The notes beneath the pieces were generated by a model. That model made no database searches. It had not been told where the DNA came from and saw nothing but the letters and a program-made list of their open reading frames with translations. A stretch of 64,000 bases of DNA from Bryoerythrophyllum caledonicum (lineage: Eukaryota > Streptophyta > Bryopsida > Pottiales > Pottiaceae): assembly GCA_963971425.1 (NCBI GenBank), contig OZ020516.1:19227332-19291331 (forward strand), written 5' to 3'. Below, piece after piece: positions 1 through 11,200 of this stretch (position 1 is its first letter; the number at the start of each line of letters is the position of its first letter). The position numbers and the translations under genes are program-made.

Positions 1-689
1 GGAGGGATGGATTGGTTTGGGCTATAGTCGTTTAGGTGGAGCATTAGTGGGTGGAATGGAGTGGGGTGGATTGGATGGAAGCATGGAAAAGTTCGAAAAG
101 GGGGTCGGTTTTGGATGGGTGAGCTACGGATGAAACTTGATTTTTTTTACCCCTCTAAATGGATCTTGGATCCAAGACCCAATTGGAGGGGTTACAAAAA
201 TTGATTTTTCTTGGAGCTCCTCTCTTGAGTTACAATGTTTGATTGTGCTTTGAACTATGGATTCTATTCTTGTGGGGTTACTATAGTGTTGCTTATGTAT
301 GGATAGGCGATGTGGAATGTGCCACTACGCAAAGAGGGTCTTAAGGGGGGTTGGCTTGTGGTTTTGGGAGGATTGAGGAGCAATTGGAATGACAAGGTTG
401 TTGAGTCCATGCAAGTCTAAGGGGGACTAACACTAAGGCAGGGGAGGTCAATATGCATATTCTTGAGTCTCATGTATGTTGTTGATTACGAATAATTGAT
501 ATAATTATTCTTCTTTTGTACATGGCGGCAATAGAAAGAAGAGACTTAGAGATGGTTACCGATGAGGTAGGGGAGGTTGCTGAGAAGATAGGGGAGGTTG
601 CTGAGAAGATAGAGGAGCCTGGATTCAAATCTACCGTGCAAGCATTGTTGAAGTCTATCAGCGGGATCCATTGATGTTCTATAGAAGTC
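1..689. other. Non-coding stretch, nothing firm
   Basis: I see no gene here. A 24-base unit containing ggggaggttgctgagaagat is repeated in tandem at about 566-613. The open frames are short and show no recognisable motif. Confidence 0.5.
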
Positions 690-1560
690 ACTTTATCCAG
701 GCATTTCCAAGCTCCACATCCCCCTCTGCCGGATGTCGCCCACGAAGGAGGTCGAGATTCCTTTGAAGAGCAACGCGGTCAAGCTCAAGGGAGAAGTTGT
801 GAACAGCTATCGGCCACGATCCGCTTGTTTCTATGTGGCCCTGAAGAACTTCACGTTGATGGAGAAGGATGTGCCACCCTTTGAGCGTGCGGCGTGGTTA
901 GACCTTTGAAAGGAGGAGGATAGGCTATTGAAGGAGATGTTAAAGACTCGACAAGAGTATGTAGCCTTCTCCAACAAATACTTCATCTGGCATGGAAATC
1001 ACCGCCACAACGCATGGTTGGAGGTAAAATCCTAGATGCACTCGACTGATTGGGTCTTTCATCGGCCGGTTCGAGTGGTGACTATCGACCCCTTGACGCG
1101 CTAAAGGGGCTAATGAATGAGGATGATTATGAGGCCATTGTCATGGAGTGGTTGAAGAAGGGCATGAAGAAGTGATATCATCTAACCGTCAATGCATATG
1201 TGGAGTTGATGTTCGAAGTTTGATTCAAACCATCGTCGAGGTGCACTCAATAGTGGCACCGTCTATGCCGGAGGGCTCTTGCAAGCTCTTGTTGGATATT
1301 GATGACGACGAGCCGGAGGTGAAGAGGGCTCCTAAGAGACATTGTAAGTAATATTTTCACATCTTTGATTAGTTTTTTGGATTATAGTCTATAGAATTTT
1401 ATTATTTTCTGATTTATCCAATGATGTGACATTTGTATATGCAGTCAGCCCAAAATAAAATTGGAGTAGAGCGTTACATAGACTTAGAGGCAAATGCTAG
1501 CAGTTCTGACGATAGAGGGCGTTATTTGTACAAGAGTGACTTTGGTGACTTTCTAACAAA
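690..1560 (+). pseudogene. Decayed coding remnant, family unknown
   Basis: The GC content rises and protein-like stretches appear on the plus strand in more than one frame, separated by stops. Examples are FYVALKNFTLMEKDVPPFER near 830-890, KTRQEYVAFSNKYFIWHG near 940-995 and MEWLKKGHEEVISSNRQC near 1145-1200. A GTAAGT donor at about 1344 and a TATATGCAG acceptor ending at about 1444 look like a real intron. It is followed by an acidic tail (IDLEANASSSDDRG). The reading frame does not stay open, so this is a broken gene or a broken transposon-borne gene. I do not recognise the family. Confidence 0.4.
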
Positions 1561-2029
1561 CGAATTGTGATTCTGTTGCTTTGCTTGTTTTGTTAATTTT
1601 TCATGAGGCTATCGATTTGTTGATATTGTCATTGAAATTGTGTGAGTATTTGCCTTTTGTATAACTTCCTTTTTGATTCTTGTATGTTATTCCAACAAAC
1701 GTACTAAATTTAGATTATTCCTTATTACATTGTTTGATCCATACAAATTTCACTGCATTGTTTAACATTACATCTATCAACGGTAAACTCTAACGGCTTT
1801 TAATCTTTAAAACAAATCATCATGTTTTACGAAGTCAAATATATTTACAAGTATGATATACCAATTCCTATAACTGGATAAGTTCTTTATTTATAATAAT
1901 ATTATCTTCAATGGTCACACACCCTTTTCATATGAGAAACATTGTAGCTTTCCAAGCAGGCGAAGGGTTTATAATTAAAATTGTGCGTCGTCTTTGAGCT
2001 GTATGACTTTTGGATGTTCTTTATATTAG

Positions 2030-3010
2030 TGGGTAGGAGTATCTAGTGCAAAACCTTTATAAGTCCGGTCATTGAGGGTGGGTTCACATTCAGATTCTTC
2101 AACGGGCCGTCATTTTGGTTCAGGTACGAGGGGAGTTGTAAGTTGTAGTTGCCACGGTTGTAGAGGTTGTGTAAGAAGTTTGCGAAGGTGATGTGTGGAG
2201 TCTTTTCCTGTACGTATGTTTAGTTGTACCTTGAGCTTGTCGTAAGTAGTCTTTTGCTTATGGTGTATTGTTTAACGTTGTTCTAATGCTTTCAATTTGT
2301 TCGCGATTATAGGTTTGAAGATGGTTTCTTCTTTGTGGACGACGGCACCGCCAACTTTGTTTCTTGGAGACTTCCATAAGTATGCGGGCAAATGCACCCT
2401 TTTTGTGGCAATTTGGAAGATGTATCTTTGACCACTTGATGGGACCCATGTCAATCCACTTCAATATGATACCATTCTACCATATAACTTCCAAGCAATA
2501 TGATTCCAAGTCACATCTAAATAGAAATAGCAACTTGTCGATATGACTACTATTAGAGCATCCTTATGATTGGTTTTATGGAGGGTGGAGAGAGACTATC
2601 GTGATAGAAACAATGCAAATGATGGACAACGTTGGTTGAAGGTACATCCACACACACACAATTTTTTTAAAGTTTGCCATCAACTTCGCCGTAGTGACTG
2701 GATCGGCAACTGCGTACCAAGTGATGCCGCACTTCTTGAACGTGCCTCAAAACTTTGACAATTGAAGAGTTGGACTCCTTAGATAAAGACATTGAGTAGT
2801 CTCATCACCTTACAAGACTCCAACGGTACATTGATATAGACAATTCATTGCCTTTTGATGACTTAGCGTTGTGGTATCAAGTACCTCTAGCATCAGAGTG
2901 GTGCAAGGATTGGGCCTACGGCGAGCTTTGGAATTCTAGAATGATTACACTTATGCCACAAAGTCAAAACGAGCCTCGAAAGATCCTTGGAGTGGACGGA
3001 AATTGAGGGG
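2030..3010 (+). pseudogene. Decayed coding remnant, family unknown
   Basis: Scattered plus-strand open segments read like protein, for example RRSDWIGNCVPSDAALLERA near 2690-2750 and DLALWYQVPLASEWCKDWAY near 2860-2920, but stops divide them. It may continue the remnant at 690-1560. No domain is recognised, and either an old host gene or a transposon-borne gene is possible. Confidence 0.35.
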
Positions 3011-4101
3011 GTAGGACTGTGCCAAAGACACTGAGGAATACCTTTATTTTAAGGTTCTTTATTTAGAATTTCTACATTAAGACGATGCCAAAATTATTGA
3101 AGATCTCCTTGTTACAACATTTCTCGAATAGATTTTGAAAATCCTTTGGAAGTTTGTAAGATATCTCACTTTTAACATGCTTCCTACCGTATGCATCGGT
3201 CGATTTTGGACACTTTCTCTTACAATATTTATTTTTTCAATTCAAAGTAGTGCAGACACAACGGGTATTACCCACGTACTACATGGATATCACATAGGTG
3301 TTATACTCGTATGCCTAGGTATCACATAGATATTTCCTTCTTTAAAATCCTTTTAAAATACATTTCAAATTATCCCAAACCCTAAATCCAGAGCCATAGG
3401 AGTCCCTCTTAATTTTTTGAAGAATTGTTGCAATAAAAACCTCAACTTTTCAAAGTTCCATATGTCTAAGTATCATGTCCATGTAAATTTTTATATGTTT
3501 TTTTCATATGTCAATGTAGTCTAAATATAACCCACGGCCAAAGGCGTTCTTTTTAAGTTTTGGAAAAAAAATCACAAAAAAAAATCACAAAAAAAATCCA
3601 AATTTCAATGCTTGCCGCTCACCCCTCACCACTCACTGTTCACAAGATAGCAATCCTAGACATTACATGTTCAATATCAAATTTCAATAATATTGGTTTT
3701 AAAATAAATAAATATTTTGCAAAGTCTTACTAAAAATGACCCTCACAAAATGTATACATGAAAACTTGAAATGTAATAAATATTTTATATTTTTTTCATC
3801 ATTTTCTATTTTTTACTTCTCTTGAGGTAAAAAGAAACAGAGATGGGGTTGAGGACGAGGAAAGAAAGAGAGTTGCAATGTTGCCCCATTAAGGACAAGA
3901 AATTAATAAATTAGTATAGGGGTTGGAGGTAAGTTCGGTGATGACACGTCAGATATTGGACGGGGAGTTAAGTGGGAGATATTTCCGAGGAGGAGGAAGG
4001 GGACTTAACTTGGGATGGGGACCAATTTACAAATTTAGGTAACTTACCTAAACTTACATCACCCGTTGGAGACAACGGAGCAATATATTAGTATATTAGT
4101 A
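3011..4101. repeat. AT-rich DNA with dispersed repeat
   Basis: No gene is visible. The stretch at about 3240-3665 resembles 42540-42930: both hold a cagacacaa-gggtat-cc block, a run of cacctag-type steps, and a gctcacc-caagatagca tail. This marks a dispersed element family rather than unique sequence. Confidence 0.4.
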
Positions 4102-4130
4102 CTAGGGTTGGTACCCGTCGTCCCGACGGG
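4102..4130 (-). other. Helitron 3' terminus: hairpin and CTAG
   Basis: A 7-bp stem (4114-4120 with 4124-4130) and 3-base loop lie 8 bases before CTAG, which is followed by T on the minus strand. This matches the rolling-circle terminator of plant Helitrons. Confidence 0.85.
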
Positions 4131-4431
4131 AAGAGCGGAGGGTGGTGTGTTAAATTTACGTTTGTATGTTTTGTATTTTAAAACCTATAAGCTCGAATCG
4201 AATCTAAGTGGAGAAGTACTTATATTTTTGGAGTGCATGTAAACGTTACCCTAGTTTAAATCCACTCAAAAAAATAAAGTACTTTTGCTTTACATTTGCA
4301 TTTTAATCGACCCTTTGTGCACATAAGTATCACTTGCATAATATAAGAGGAGAAAACCCTTCACATCAAGAGGTCAAATTCAAGAGTCATTAGGGTACTA
4401 CCTAATATAGGAGGAGAAAATCCTTCACAAA

Positions 4432-4469
4432 ACCCTAAATCCTAAATCCTAAATCCTAAACCCTAAACC
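4432..4469. repeat. Short telomere-like repeat tract
   Basis: About five units of CCCTAAA/TCCTAAA lie in tandem. CCCTAAA is the usual plant telomere unit. Inside a Helitron this is a short interstitial tract and not a chromosome end. Confidence 0.6.
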
Positions 4470-5599
4470 TTGTTGGTACGGCCTGGGGAACAATCTGCTC
4501 CCTTGACACCATCGCCACAAAATCCAGTCTCTCTCTTGCTAGAATTAAATCTTCAGGAGTTGGGGCACATTACCATGGGTTATGGAACCTGACAGTGGAA
4601 GATATGATAGATTGGTAAGCGTCTCACTTGCACTTCTGACGCTTTAGATGAGACACAAAATAAATGCATGCCAAAATGAAGAGATAGATGAAACGATTTA
4701 ATGGAGAAGGAGAGGCCTACTTAATACGTCCGTGGCAACCATGGAAAGTTTGCCTCTGGAATCGACCATGGGTTGGCCCTTTAGATCTAGTAGATTTTTA
4801 CAGCTGCATTGCAGCATGGAGGCGAAAGCAACCCTGTAGTGCCATTCAACTTCATAGGTAACTTTCGGAAATAGTAGATATGCAACAAAGTCAAAGTGAG
4901 GTAATCCTGGTATAACCTATCACACGGCCAACCCATAATGAGTTTCAACCAAGAGACATGGACTCTATTTACGATACGCTTTGGGCATTTTCATTGTGAG
5001 TTTAAAATAAGTGTCTGTTGCTGATGAAGTCTATTTGAAGAGCATGAAGGCACATATTACACTACTTGTAATCATCATAAAATTTGGTGAGGTTTTGAAT
5101 CTCAACGTACTCTTGGCCCACCTCTTCAGCAACCCTACAGAATCATTCAAGAAACCATTCAAACACCTTCAAGAAACCAATTCTAGCGTCAAAGCTTGTC
5201 CATACTTCATGCTTCGAAATACCTAGACCTTCACAAATATTTCTTTGATCTTTTTCTTTGAATAGATGGCTTTGTCTCCACTGCAAAGTGAACACCCCAG
5301 ACACCGAAGTCCCAGAGTATTCAGTACCGTAGATTGGTTTCAAACCTATGGGAATAAGGAGCTTCCAAGTTTTGCTGATCAGGACATTTTGCTGAATGGA
5401 AACAAAGATTAGCATGAGATTTACCACTATATGAATGCGGATGTGTTAAAGTGCTATACCTGATGAAGCTCAGAAACAATACGGGTCACCGCTGGAACCA
5501 AACACATGAGCTCTGATCGAACCGAAGACGTGAAAAAGCCACCAAAAAGGAAATGAGCTAAAGCCTGCACACCTCTTCCGAGACTTGCACTGTGCCCTT
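4470..5599. other. Helitron interior, possible unassigned captured exons
   Basis: Several pieces look like exons but none is identified. On the plus strand an open piece ending VEDMIDW runs into a GTAAGC donor near 4617, and another (LWNRPWVGPLDLVDFYSC) runs to a GTAACT near 4858. On the minus strand SELMCLVPAVTRIVSELHQ at about 5460-5520 ends at a GTATAG, and a 94-codon open frame spans 5143-5427. They may be further captured fragments or intron sequence; I assign no function. Confidence 0.3.
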
Positions 5600-6014
5600 G
5601 ATGATCTCCCTGTTATTGCGTCCCAGCACCTACACGAACATGATTCTCTCTGCCCTTCTTCACCACCTGAGGCTCAGTTGCGGTAATGATGAGAATGAGC
5701 TTCTGAGAGCTCCGGTTCACAGAAGACTCCCGATCGGTACCCGTATCGTTCCACATTCTTGGTGCGGTCTTGGGGGTAGAGTGGGGGGGCGCGGGCAAGG
5801 CGGGAACCACCTTGCGCGGGTAAGCAATGATATCTAGCCGGAGGACCTTGGGCACCACACAACTCTTGGTCACGTGATAGAATATTTGCTCTAGGATAGG
5901 TTCTGAAAACTTCCACAAAACAGAGACTGAACTATATGCAAACTGCAGGTCCACTTCTGAGCTTATGTTTGCTTCAACATAACATTTTCTTGCTCTCAAA
6001 CGTAACGTCAACAA
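5600..6014 (-). pseudogene. Captured coding fragment, unidentified
   Basis: A 133-codon open frame (5613-6014) and an overlapping 80-codon one occupy a GC-rich patch that ends in NHVRVGAGTQ. Downstream, GRNNREIIKGTVQVSEE can be read in another frame up to a GTGTG donor-like site near 5571. The composition resembles exon sequence more than its surroundings. It lies inside the Helitron in the same orientation as the golgin, TFIIE-alpha and ClpP6 fragments, so capture is likely, but the donor gene is unknown. Confidence 0.35.
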
Positions 6015-6079
6015 TTGACCTTAGTAAGTATGAAATTCTACCCCCAAAAAACAACCAACATGAGCTAAAAAATTCACAC

Positions 6080-6151
6080 CTCTTTCTCCTCAAGAAGACC
6101 CGCGTACTTCATCGTTGCCGCGTCCACGTGTGTCTCCGTGTAATACCCTAA
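6080..6151 (-). pseudogene. Captured golgin-like internal exon
   Basis: On the minus strand TTGCAG| opens a 72-base exon ending AAAGAG|GTGTG. Its translation ends MKYAGLLEEKE, which resembles the NYAALL-EKE block that follows the N-terminal region in plant golgin candidates 3 and 4 (Golgi coiled-coil tethers). It lies about 100 bases downstream of the golgin first exon. The exon phases do not agree (the first exon ends after two bases of a codon), so an exon may have been lost or the frame has drifted. The match is short and moderate. Confidence 0.5.
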
Positions 6152-6254
6152 CTGCAATTCAACCCAGAAAAAAATCCATCAAAACCCTATTCACTACATG
6201 TTAGGTCAGAAGAAGCAATCCGTCCCTAAAAACTGGATTATCCAAGTAAGCTAC

Positions 6255-6388
6255 CTCGCGTCCTTGGCATCGTCGGGCGCGCCATTGTGGTACCCCTGGA
6301 GCGCATCGAGATCCTCGTCCTGGCTGTCCAAGGCGTTGGTGGCAATCTGCATGATGTTGTCCTTGAGCTTCTCAAACCGGCTCCACAT
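6255..6388 (-). pseudogene. Captured first exon of a plant golgin
   Basis: Starting at ATG 6388 the frame reads MWSRFEKLKDNIMQIA and continues to DSQDEDLDALQG, ending at GAG|GTAGC (6255). Plant golgin candidates 3/4, long coiled-coil proteins of the Golgi membrane, begin with MWSS-x-LK-x-NL-x-KIA followed by an acidic DDDED stretch, so the start codon, spacing and acidic run all match. Only about 45 residues of a protein usually over 600 long are present; the coiled-coil body and GRIP-like tail are missing. It is therefore a fragment and not a working gene, and its position inside the Helitron explains it. Confidence 0.65.
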
Positions 6389-6500
6389 TGTGTGTCCCAC
6401 CTCGCGCTCACAGCAGCTCTCCCTAGCGAAATGAATCGTGCATGATCTAATTTCACTGGTTTCCAATCAAATGCAAGAATTCAACCCCTAAAAGTATCAG

Positions 6501-6519
6501 TACCCGTCGTTTCGACCCC
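6501..6519 (-). other. Possible decayed internal Helitron terminator
   Basis: On the minus strand CGAAACGACGGGTACTGATACTTTTAG-like sequence resembles the true 3' end (CGACGGGTACCAACCCTAG). The hairpin's outer arm is no longer complementary and CTAG has become TTAG. It could be an older terminator that replication ran through. Confidence 0.3.
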
Positions 6520-6533
6520 TCACCGACCATGAG

Positions 6534-6638
6534 CTTCGAGACATGTTTTCATGGACTTTGAGACATGTTTTCATGGACTTTGAGACATGTTTTCATGGAC
6601 TTTGAGACATGTTTTCATGAACTTTGAGACATGTTTTA
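6534..6638. repeat. 22-bp tandem repeat, about 4.8 copies
   Basis: Units of 22 bases (ctttgagacatgttttcatg plus two) start at 6534, 6556, 6578, 6600 and 6622, with one or two changes between units. It lies upstream of the golgin fragment, within the Helitron. Confidence 0.85.
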
Positions 6639-6643
6639 CTGGC

Positions 6644-7030
6644 AACCGCCGACATGAGCCCTAAACTCTAAAGCTTAGTTTCAGCTCCGAACACATTGCT
6701 AGACATGAACTTTAGGCATGTTAAAGTTGAATACTCTTTCCTCACTCTAACAAAATTATTAGATCAATAGAAGGGACTTCCAATTTAGGAAACATTAGAG
6801 CTTGGTGGTCTCTAGACTCAACTCAAAGCACTTTAATCCATCTTTGTTTGAAAATGCAGAAAGAGATTGGATGAATTTTACCGGCCTTTCCCTCTTTTGA
6901 GCTGATTTTTTACAGATCAGAACTATTTTGAGCTTAGTTTAATTCAACTCAAAATGAAGAAAAAAAACATCAAACTATCTGGTTCAAACATTGGGTGACT
7001 ATCCAAATAGCTCGACTATAGCTCTAAACC
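6644..7030. other. Helitron interior, intron-like filler
   Basis: AT-rich sequence with no supported exon. It lies between the golgin first exon and the exon that the LTR element interrupts. Confidence 0.4.
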
Positions 7031-7129
7031 CTAAAACTCAACACACAACTTGGGGACATACTGCAAGCGAGACCTTGCCGTGAAGAATTCTACAACCTCA
7101 GTTGAACTACCCCACCAATCGCACCCTCT
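7031..7129 (-). pseudogene. Unidentified captured exon, downstream half
   Basis: On the minus strand this is the continuation of the open frame at 23475-23665, cut apart by the LTR retrotransposon. It reads GCDWWGSSTEVVEFFTARSR and then continues to a stop near 7031. The bases AGAGG (7125-7129) are one copy of the target duplication. The two halves share one reading frame once one duplication copy is discounted, which supports a single pre-existing exon. The family is not recognised. Confidence 0.45.
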
Positions 7130-8014
7130 TGTTAAAGGGGGATTTCACCCAAAAATTAGGTGAAACATCTTCTCTACACTTGTCCAAACTATAATTCCCA
7201 GCCATAAGACACAAGGCAAGGATCTGACTTGTACTGAATCTTAAAACCTCCGAATCGACCTCGATCTGAATCTAGATCTGAATTCAGGGTTTGTTAGGAC
7301 TTTGGTTCTGTAGTTTTTCTTGCGTTTAACGTATAGATTTGAAGTTTCCGTACTCAATTACAACGAATCAGGACATACCCACAACAGATCCGGACTCGTT
7401 TCCACCTCTAACACACTAGTTTTGGTCGGGGTTTAGTAGATCAAGCTAGATCTGTACCAGATCTAATGGATTTAGGCCAGATCTACAATACCCACAACCA
7501 AATTGCACTCAAATGCTCTTCTAACAACAAGATCTACTCACACATTCGCAACACCAACACAAACACGCAAGAAATAGTATCCAATTCATGCTTTACTTCC
7601 TCAAACCTTCACAAACCTCTTCCATACTCTCTACAACTATAGGTCCGCATATTAGCTCCAGATCCTAACTCTCTAACCACACTTCTACATTCTACTCTCA
7701 CACATTACGAGCTCCACACACATACACACGAAGAGAGAAGAAGAGAAGAGAGAATCAGCCTCCAACCCAAGAGGGCGGCTCTCTACCCCCTCCAAACCCT
7801 AATCTGCCCTAATGGATGAAAAATGTCCGGATGGATGACATCCAGGTCCGGACAGTTTCATCCAAAGTATAGACAGTTCATCCACTGTCAATTCAGGACA
7901 GTTTCATCCACTGTCCAGATTTATCCACTGGTTTACTTTTTAACCATAACTACTTAGTAACTTCCAAAAAATTACTACCGGGACCTTGTAACATGCCTAA
8001 ATCTCCGGTTAACA
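7130..8014 (-). repeat. 3' LTR of the Gypsy element
   Basis: 885 bp, nearly identical to 22569-23474. Its ends are the inverted pair TGTTAA...TTAACA. It lies downstream in the element's direction. Confidence 0.95.
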
Positions 8015-8017
8015 TTA

Positions 8018-8030
8018 TCCCCCTTTTGAA
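8018..8030 (-). other. Polypurine tract
   Basis: On the minus strand TTCAAAAGGGGGA lies four bases before the 3' LTR, where plus-strand DNA synthesis is primed in LTR elements. Confidence 0.75.
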
Positions 8031-8239
8031 CAACATCTGCCCTCAGATGTTCACATGGTACTGGAGAGAAACATAACTCTAGACACAAAAATACTGGTAC
8101 TGACATTTAGATTACGAAGTCACCTCTGAAGCTCTACTGGACATCTCTAGCCACTTGAAGGAGGGACTACCTCACGGGGAAGATCTTCAGCGCTTGTCAA
8201 ACCGACTTCAGGCTCTGAACTGGTCGCTGCCTACAAATC

Positions 8240-11200
8240 ATGTCCAGAACTGGATGCCTTCGCCTTCAGCTTGATCGATTCGGGTCCTGAAACTGCCTTC
8301 GGGTCGAGTGTCTTCGTCAATTCCACCGTTGGAGGTGGAAGAGGCGTCTGGACTGGCCCTGGAAAAGTAACTGGAGGAGCCATCGGATAGTACTGCTGAT
8401 ACTGCGGTGCATGTCCTCTCGTACAAGTTCCATACCATAATGTCCAGGTACTCCACTAAATGGATAGTGTCCCGGAGGTGGATAAGGGTATGGACCTCCA
8501 TAGCCACCTGCTCGAGCGTATTGCTCCATAGCAGCCATGTGGAACCCTGGTAGTCCTCGACCACCTTGAATATCTGGAGAGCCAGAAGAAATCCCCGCTT
8601 GATCCTGAATGGGTCCAGAACTAGAGCCACCCTGGAAAGGATAAGTTGCTCCCCAGAACGGAGTGGTCTGAGGCTGAAAATCTGGGGTTGGGAGAGGAAT
8701 CGTCTGGGCCCAAGGAAGGGTCACCATCCTGGCAGCAGGTGCCTTGGACTAGGGAGTAGCCTGCCATCCAGTCTCAGTGTCGGAGGCCAATGCAGAAGTG
8801 TCTTGAACACTTCCAGATGTACCACCCTCTGGAGTTGGATTAGTCTCCTTCTCTGGAGGGTCATCCAACTCCTCATCGGAGCAGTAAACAAACTCCGGGT
8901 AAGCATCCACAAACTTGAGGAGGTACTTGTTCAAACGATCCAGATCGGCCTGGTAAGCACCCACCTCACTGAGCAGTTGTCGTCGTGAAGCAGCAAGGAG
9001 AGGCTTGGTTATCCCACGGCTGGAGATCGTCTGACGCCCCTCCACTAACTCCAGTCGACGAAGAAGTTGATGGTTATCCACCACCAACTTGTCAAATGCC
9101 CGAAGTCGAGCACTCATCTGAGTCTCCAGTTCCACCCTCTTGACATGAGCTGTTGCAACAATCGCGGGGTCAAATCTGGACATCTCCAATCTTGCAATGT
9201 CTAGCTCCTTCCCTTTGTCCTCCAAGGTCTGGGAAGTAATCTGTAGTTGAACCTGGAGTGCTTGAATTGTTCTCTGGAGTTGAGCCTGATCCTCGATTAA
9301 TTGGATTCGCGTTGGCTGCGCTCGTTCCAACTGGCCTTGGAGTCCCTGCGTTCTGGACAATGTCTTGGTAGTGAGGTCCAGATACCTCAGTGCCTCTTGA
9401 AACCCTGCTGCAACGTCCCGTGACTGCTGCTGGACTTGGGTAATTGTCAATTCCTCCGCCATAGTCGTTGGGGGAATCTCTGGGGATTGGCTACTTGGCT
9501 GGGAGTCCTGCACGGGGGGTAACTCCTCGAGAACCGCCTTCTCTGGTACGATAAGTGGTGGCTCTTGTGGAGTCGCGGAAGTACTTGGTCTGTATTGCGG
9601 TGGAGACTCCTCGTCTATCTCCAGATGGATCTGGACTAGCCTCCGCAATCTCTTTGGAGCTCTGGGTACCGGGCTGGGAAATTCTACTCCCATCGTGGTA
9701 GCTGCTGGTGAAATCTGTCTATGACTGGATGTGACTGCACCTTGCTCTATTTGTCGAAAATCTGAAGAATCCAAGTCCTCTACTGTACTGGCTGCAAGTG
9801 TTTGGGGAGTTCCTGTAAGCTCAGCATGTCTGGTCCTCTTTTGTGTTTGGATGGGGCTCTGTGGGGGACTCCTCTTCCTGGATTGGTTTCTGATGGATCG
9901 TCTGCCGGGAGGTGCAGTCGTTGGAGGAGGTGGTCCCTCTGGAGATGGTGTGAGAGGAATTGGGTTCCCCACAGTCCGTCCTCGAGAGCCATCACTCTCA
10001 TGCAAATCTACTGGTGGGCCAGGTACTCGGTTCGCGTGGTCAACCTGGACATCTGCGTCACTGTACTCCTCGTCATGGGGAAACGAGCGCCTGAGTAAAG
10101 CGTTGATCAGTGCTGCACCTAGAATCTCAGACATCCCCCCGAGATATACTCGGGTTAACATCCGCCGCAGTCCAGAGATCACCAGTGGTGTCCAGTCGTG
10201 GTTGCCACCCTTAGACTCCACCGCCGTATACAGATGAGCCATGAGGTCATTACTGGTGTGTGAAGACCGTTTCTTCACACACAGTACATCCACCAAGGCC
10301 TGGATGCGGGTCTGATACAACTCTGAAAATCCTGCTAAAAGTACACCATCAGTAGAAAAATGCTTGGGTGTGAGCTTGAACCTTTTTTGATACAGTCGGT
10401 GTGTATCCTTGGCGCTCCTGGACACGATTAACGTCTGAGTGCCCTCCAAACCCAGGGCCTCCTGAACCACCTGATAAGTAATGTTGACTGGGATGCCTCT
10501 GACCACTGCCCGTATAGGTGACTGTGGAGTTAGTGCCTCTGGTCTCTCGTGGATGAAGCCTTCCACAAAATCCCGCACCAACTCCTCCCGAGGTGGAGAC
10601 CATGTGTACTCATAGAATGCACCCAGTCCCACCGATCCAGTCCAAGCATCATCCTGAATATCCCGCCACTTCTGCCAGAATCGTAAAGGTAAAAACTAGA
10701 GGTTCAATCTGCGGTTTACCTGCCGAGGGATGTGCATCCGTCTGGGAACTCTGGCATCCTGCTGAGTGATTTTTCGCCGAACTGGAACTTGGTCTCCGGT
10801 GTTTGACATTCCAAGAATACTCCTCCCAGGTCCTGTGCTCCTTGGTGCCAATTTGTCTTGCAATTCAGCAGGGCCGGACATTCCTACAGTCCGAGGTATC
10901 TCTGCAGGAGGTCCAGTAAGTACTTGATGCTCTGGATCTTCGCCCTGCTGGACAGTCAGTTCCGGAGGTGCTCCTCTCCCCGGAGGAGTCAGCAGAACCG
11001 TTGCAGACTCTGTAGGCTGAACTCTGGATGGTTTTGAACACCCTGGATCACGTGTGAATAAGTCGAGGTGGGTCTCCAGGGGTATGGTAACTGGACTGGG
11101 TTGTCCGGGTTCTAGAGGTCTCGATGGTGCTCCCGCCATCCTCCGCGCTTGTGACTCTTCCAAGTTTCGTGGTCCTCTACGACTGACTAATCCGGATCCT

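Noticed and set aside
4432-4469. Chromosome end or telomere
   Set aside because: Five imperfect units inside a transposon; too short and interstitial.
5592-5837. Plus-strand 81-codon ORF
   Set aside because: Shadow of the GC-rich minus-strand captured fragment; no motif.
6534-6638. CRISPR-like array
   Set aside because: The units are directly adjacent 22-mers with no spacers, so it is a minisatellite.
9731-10237. Plus-strand ORFs over the Gypsy element (also 11428, 11815, 12302, 18310 and others)
   Set aside because: They are antisense shadows of the minus-strand element frames, rich in cysteine, serine and leucine as expected for complements.
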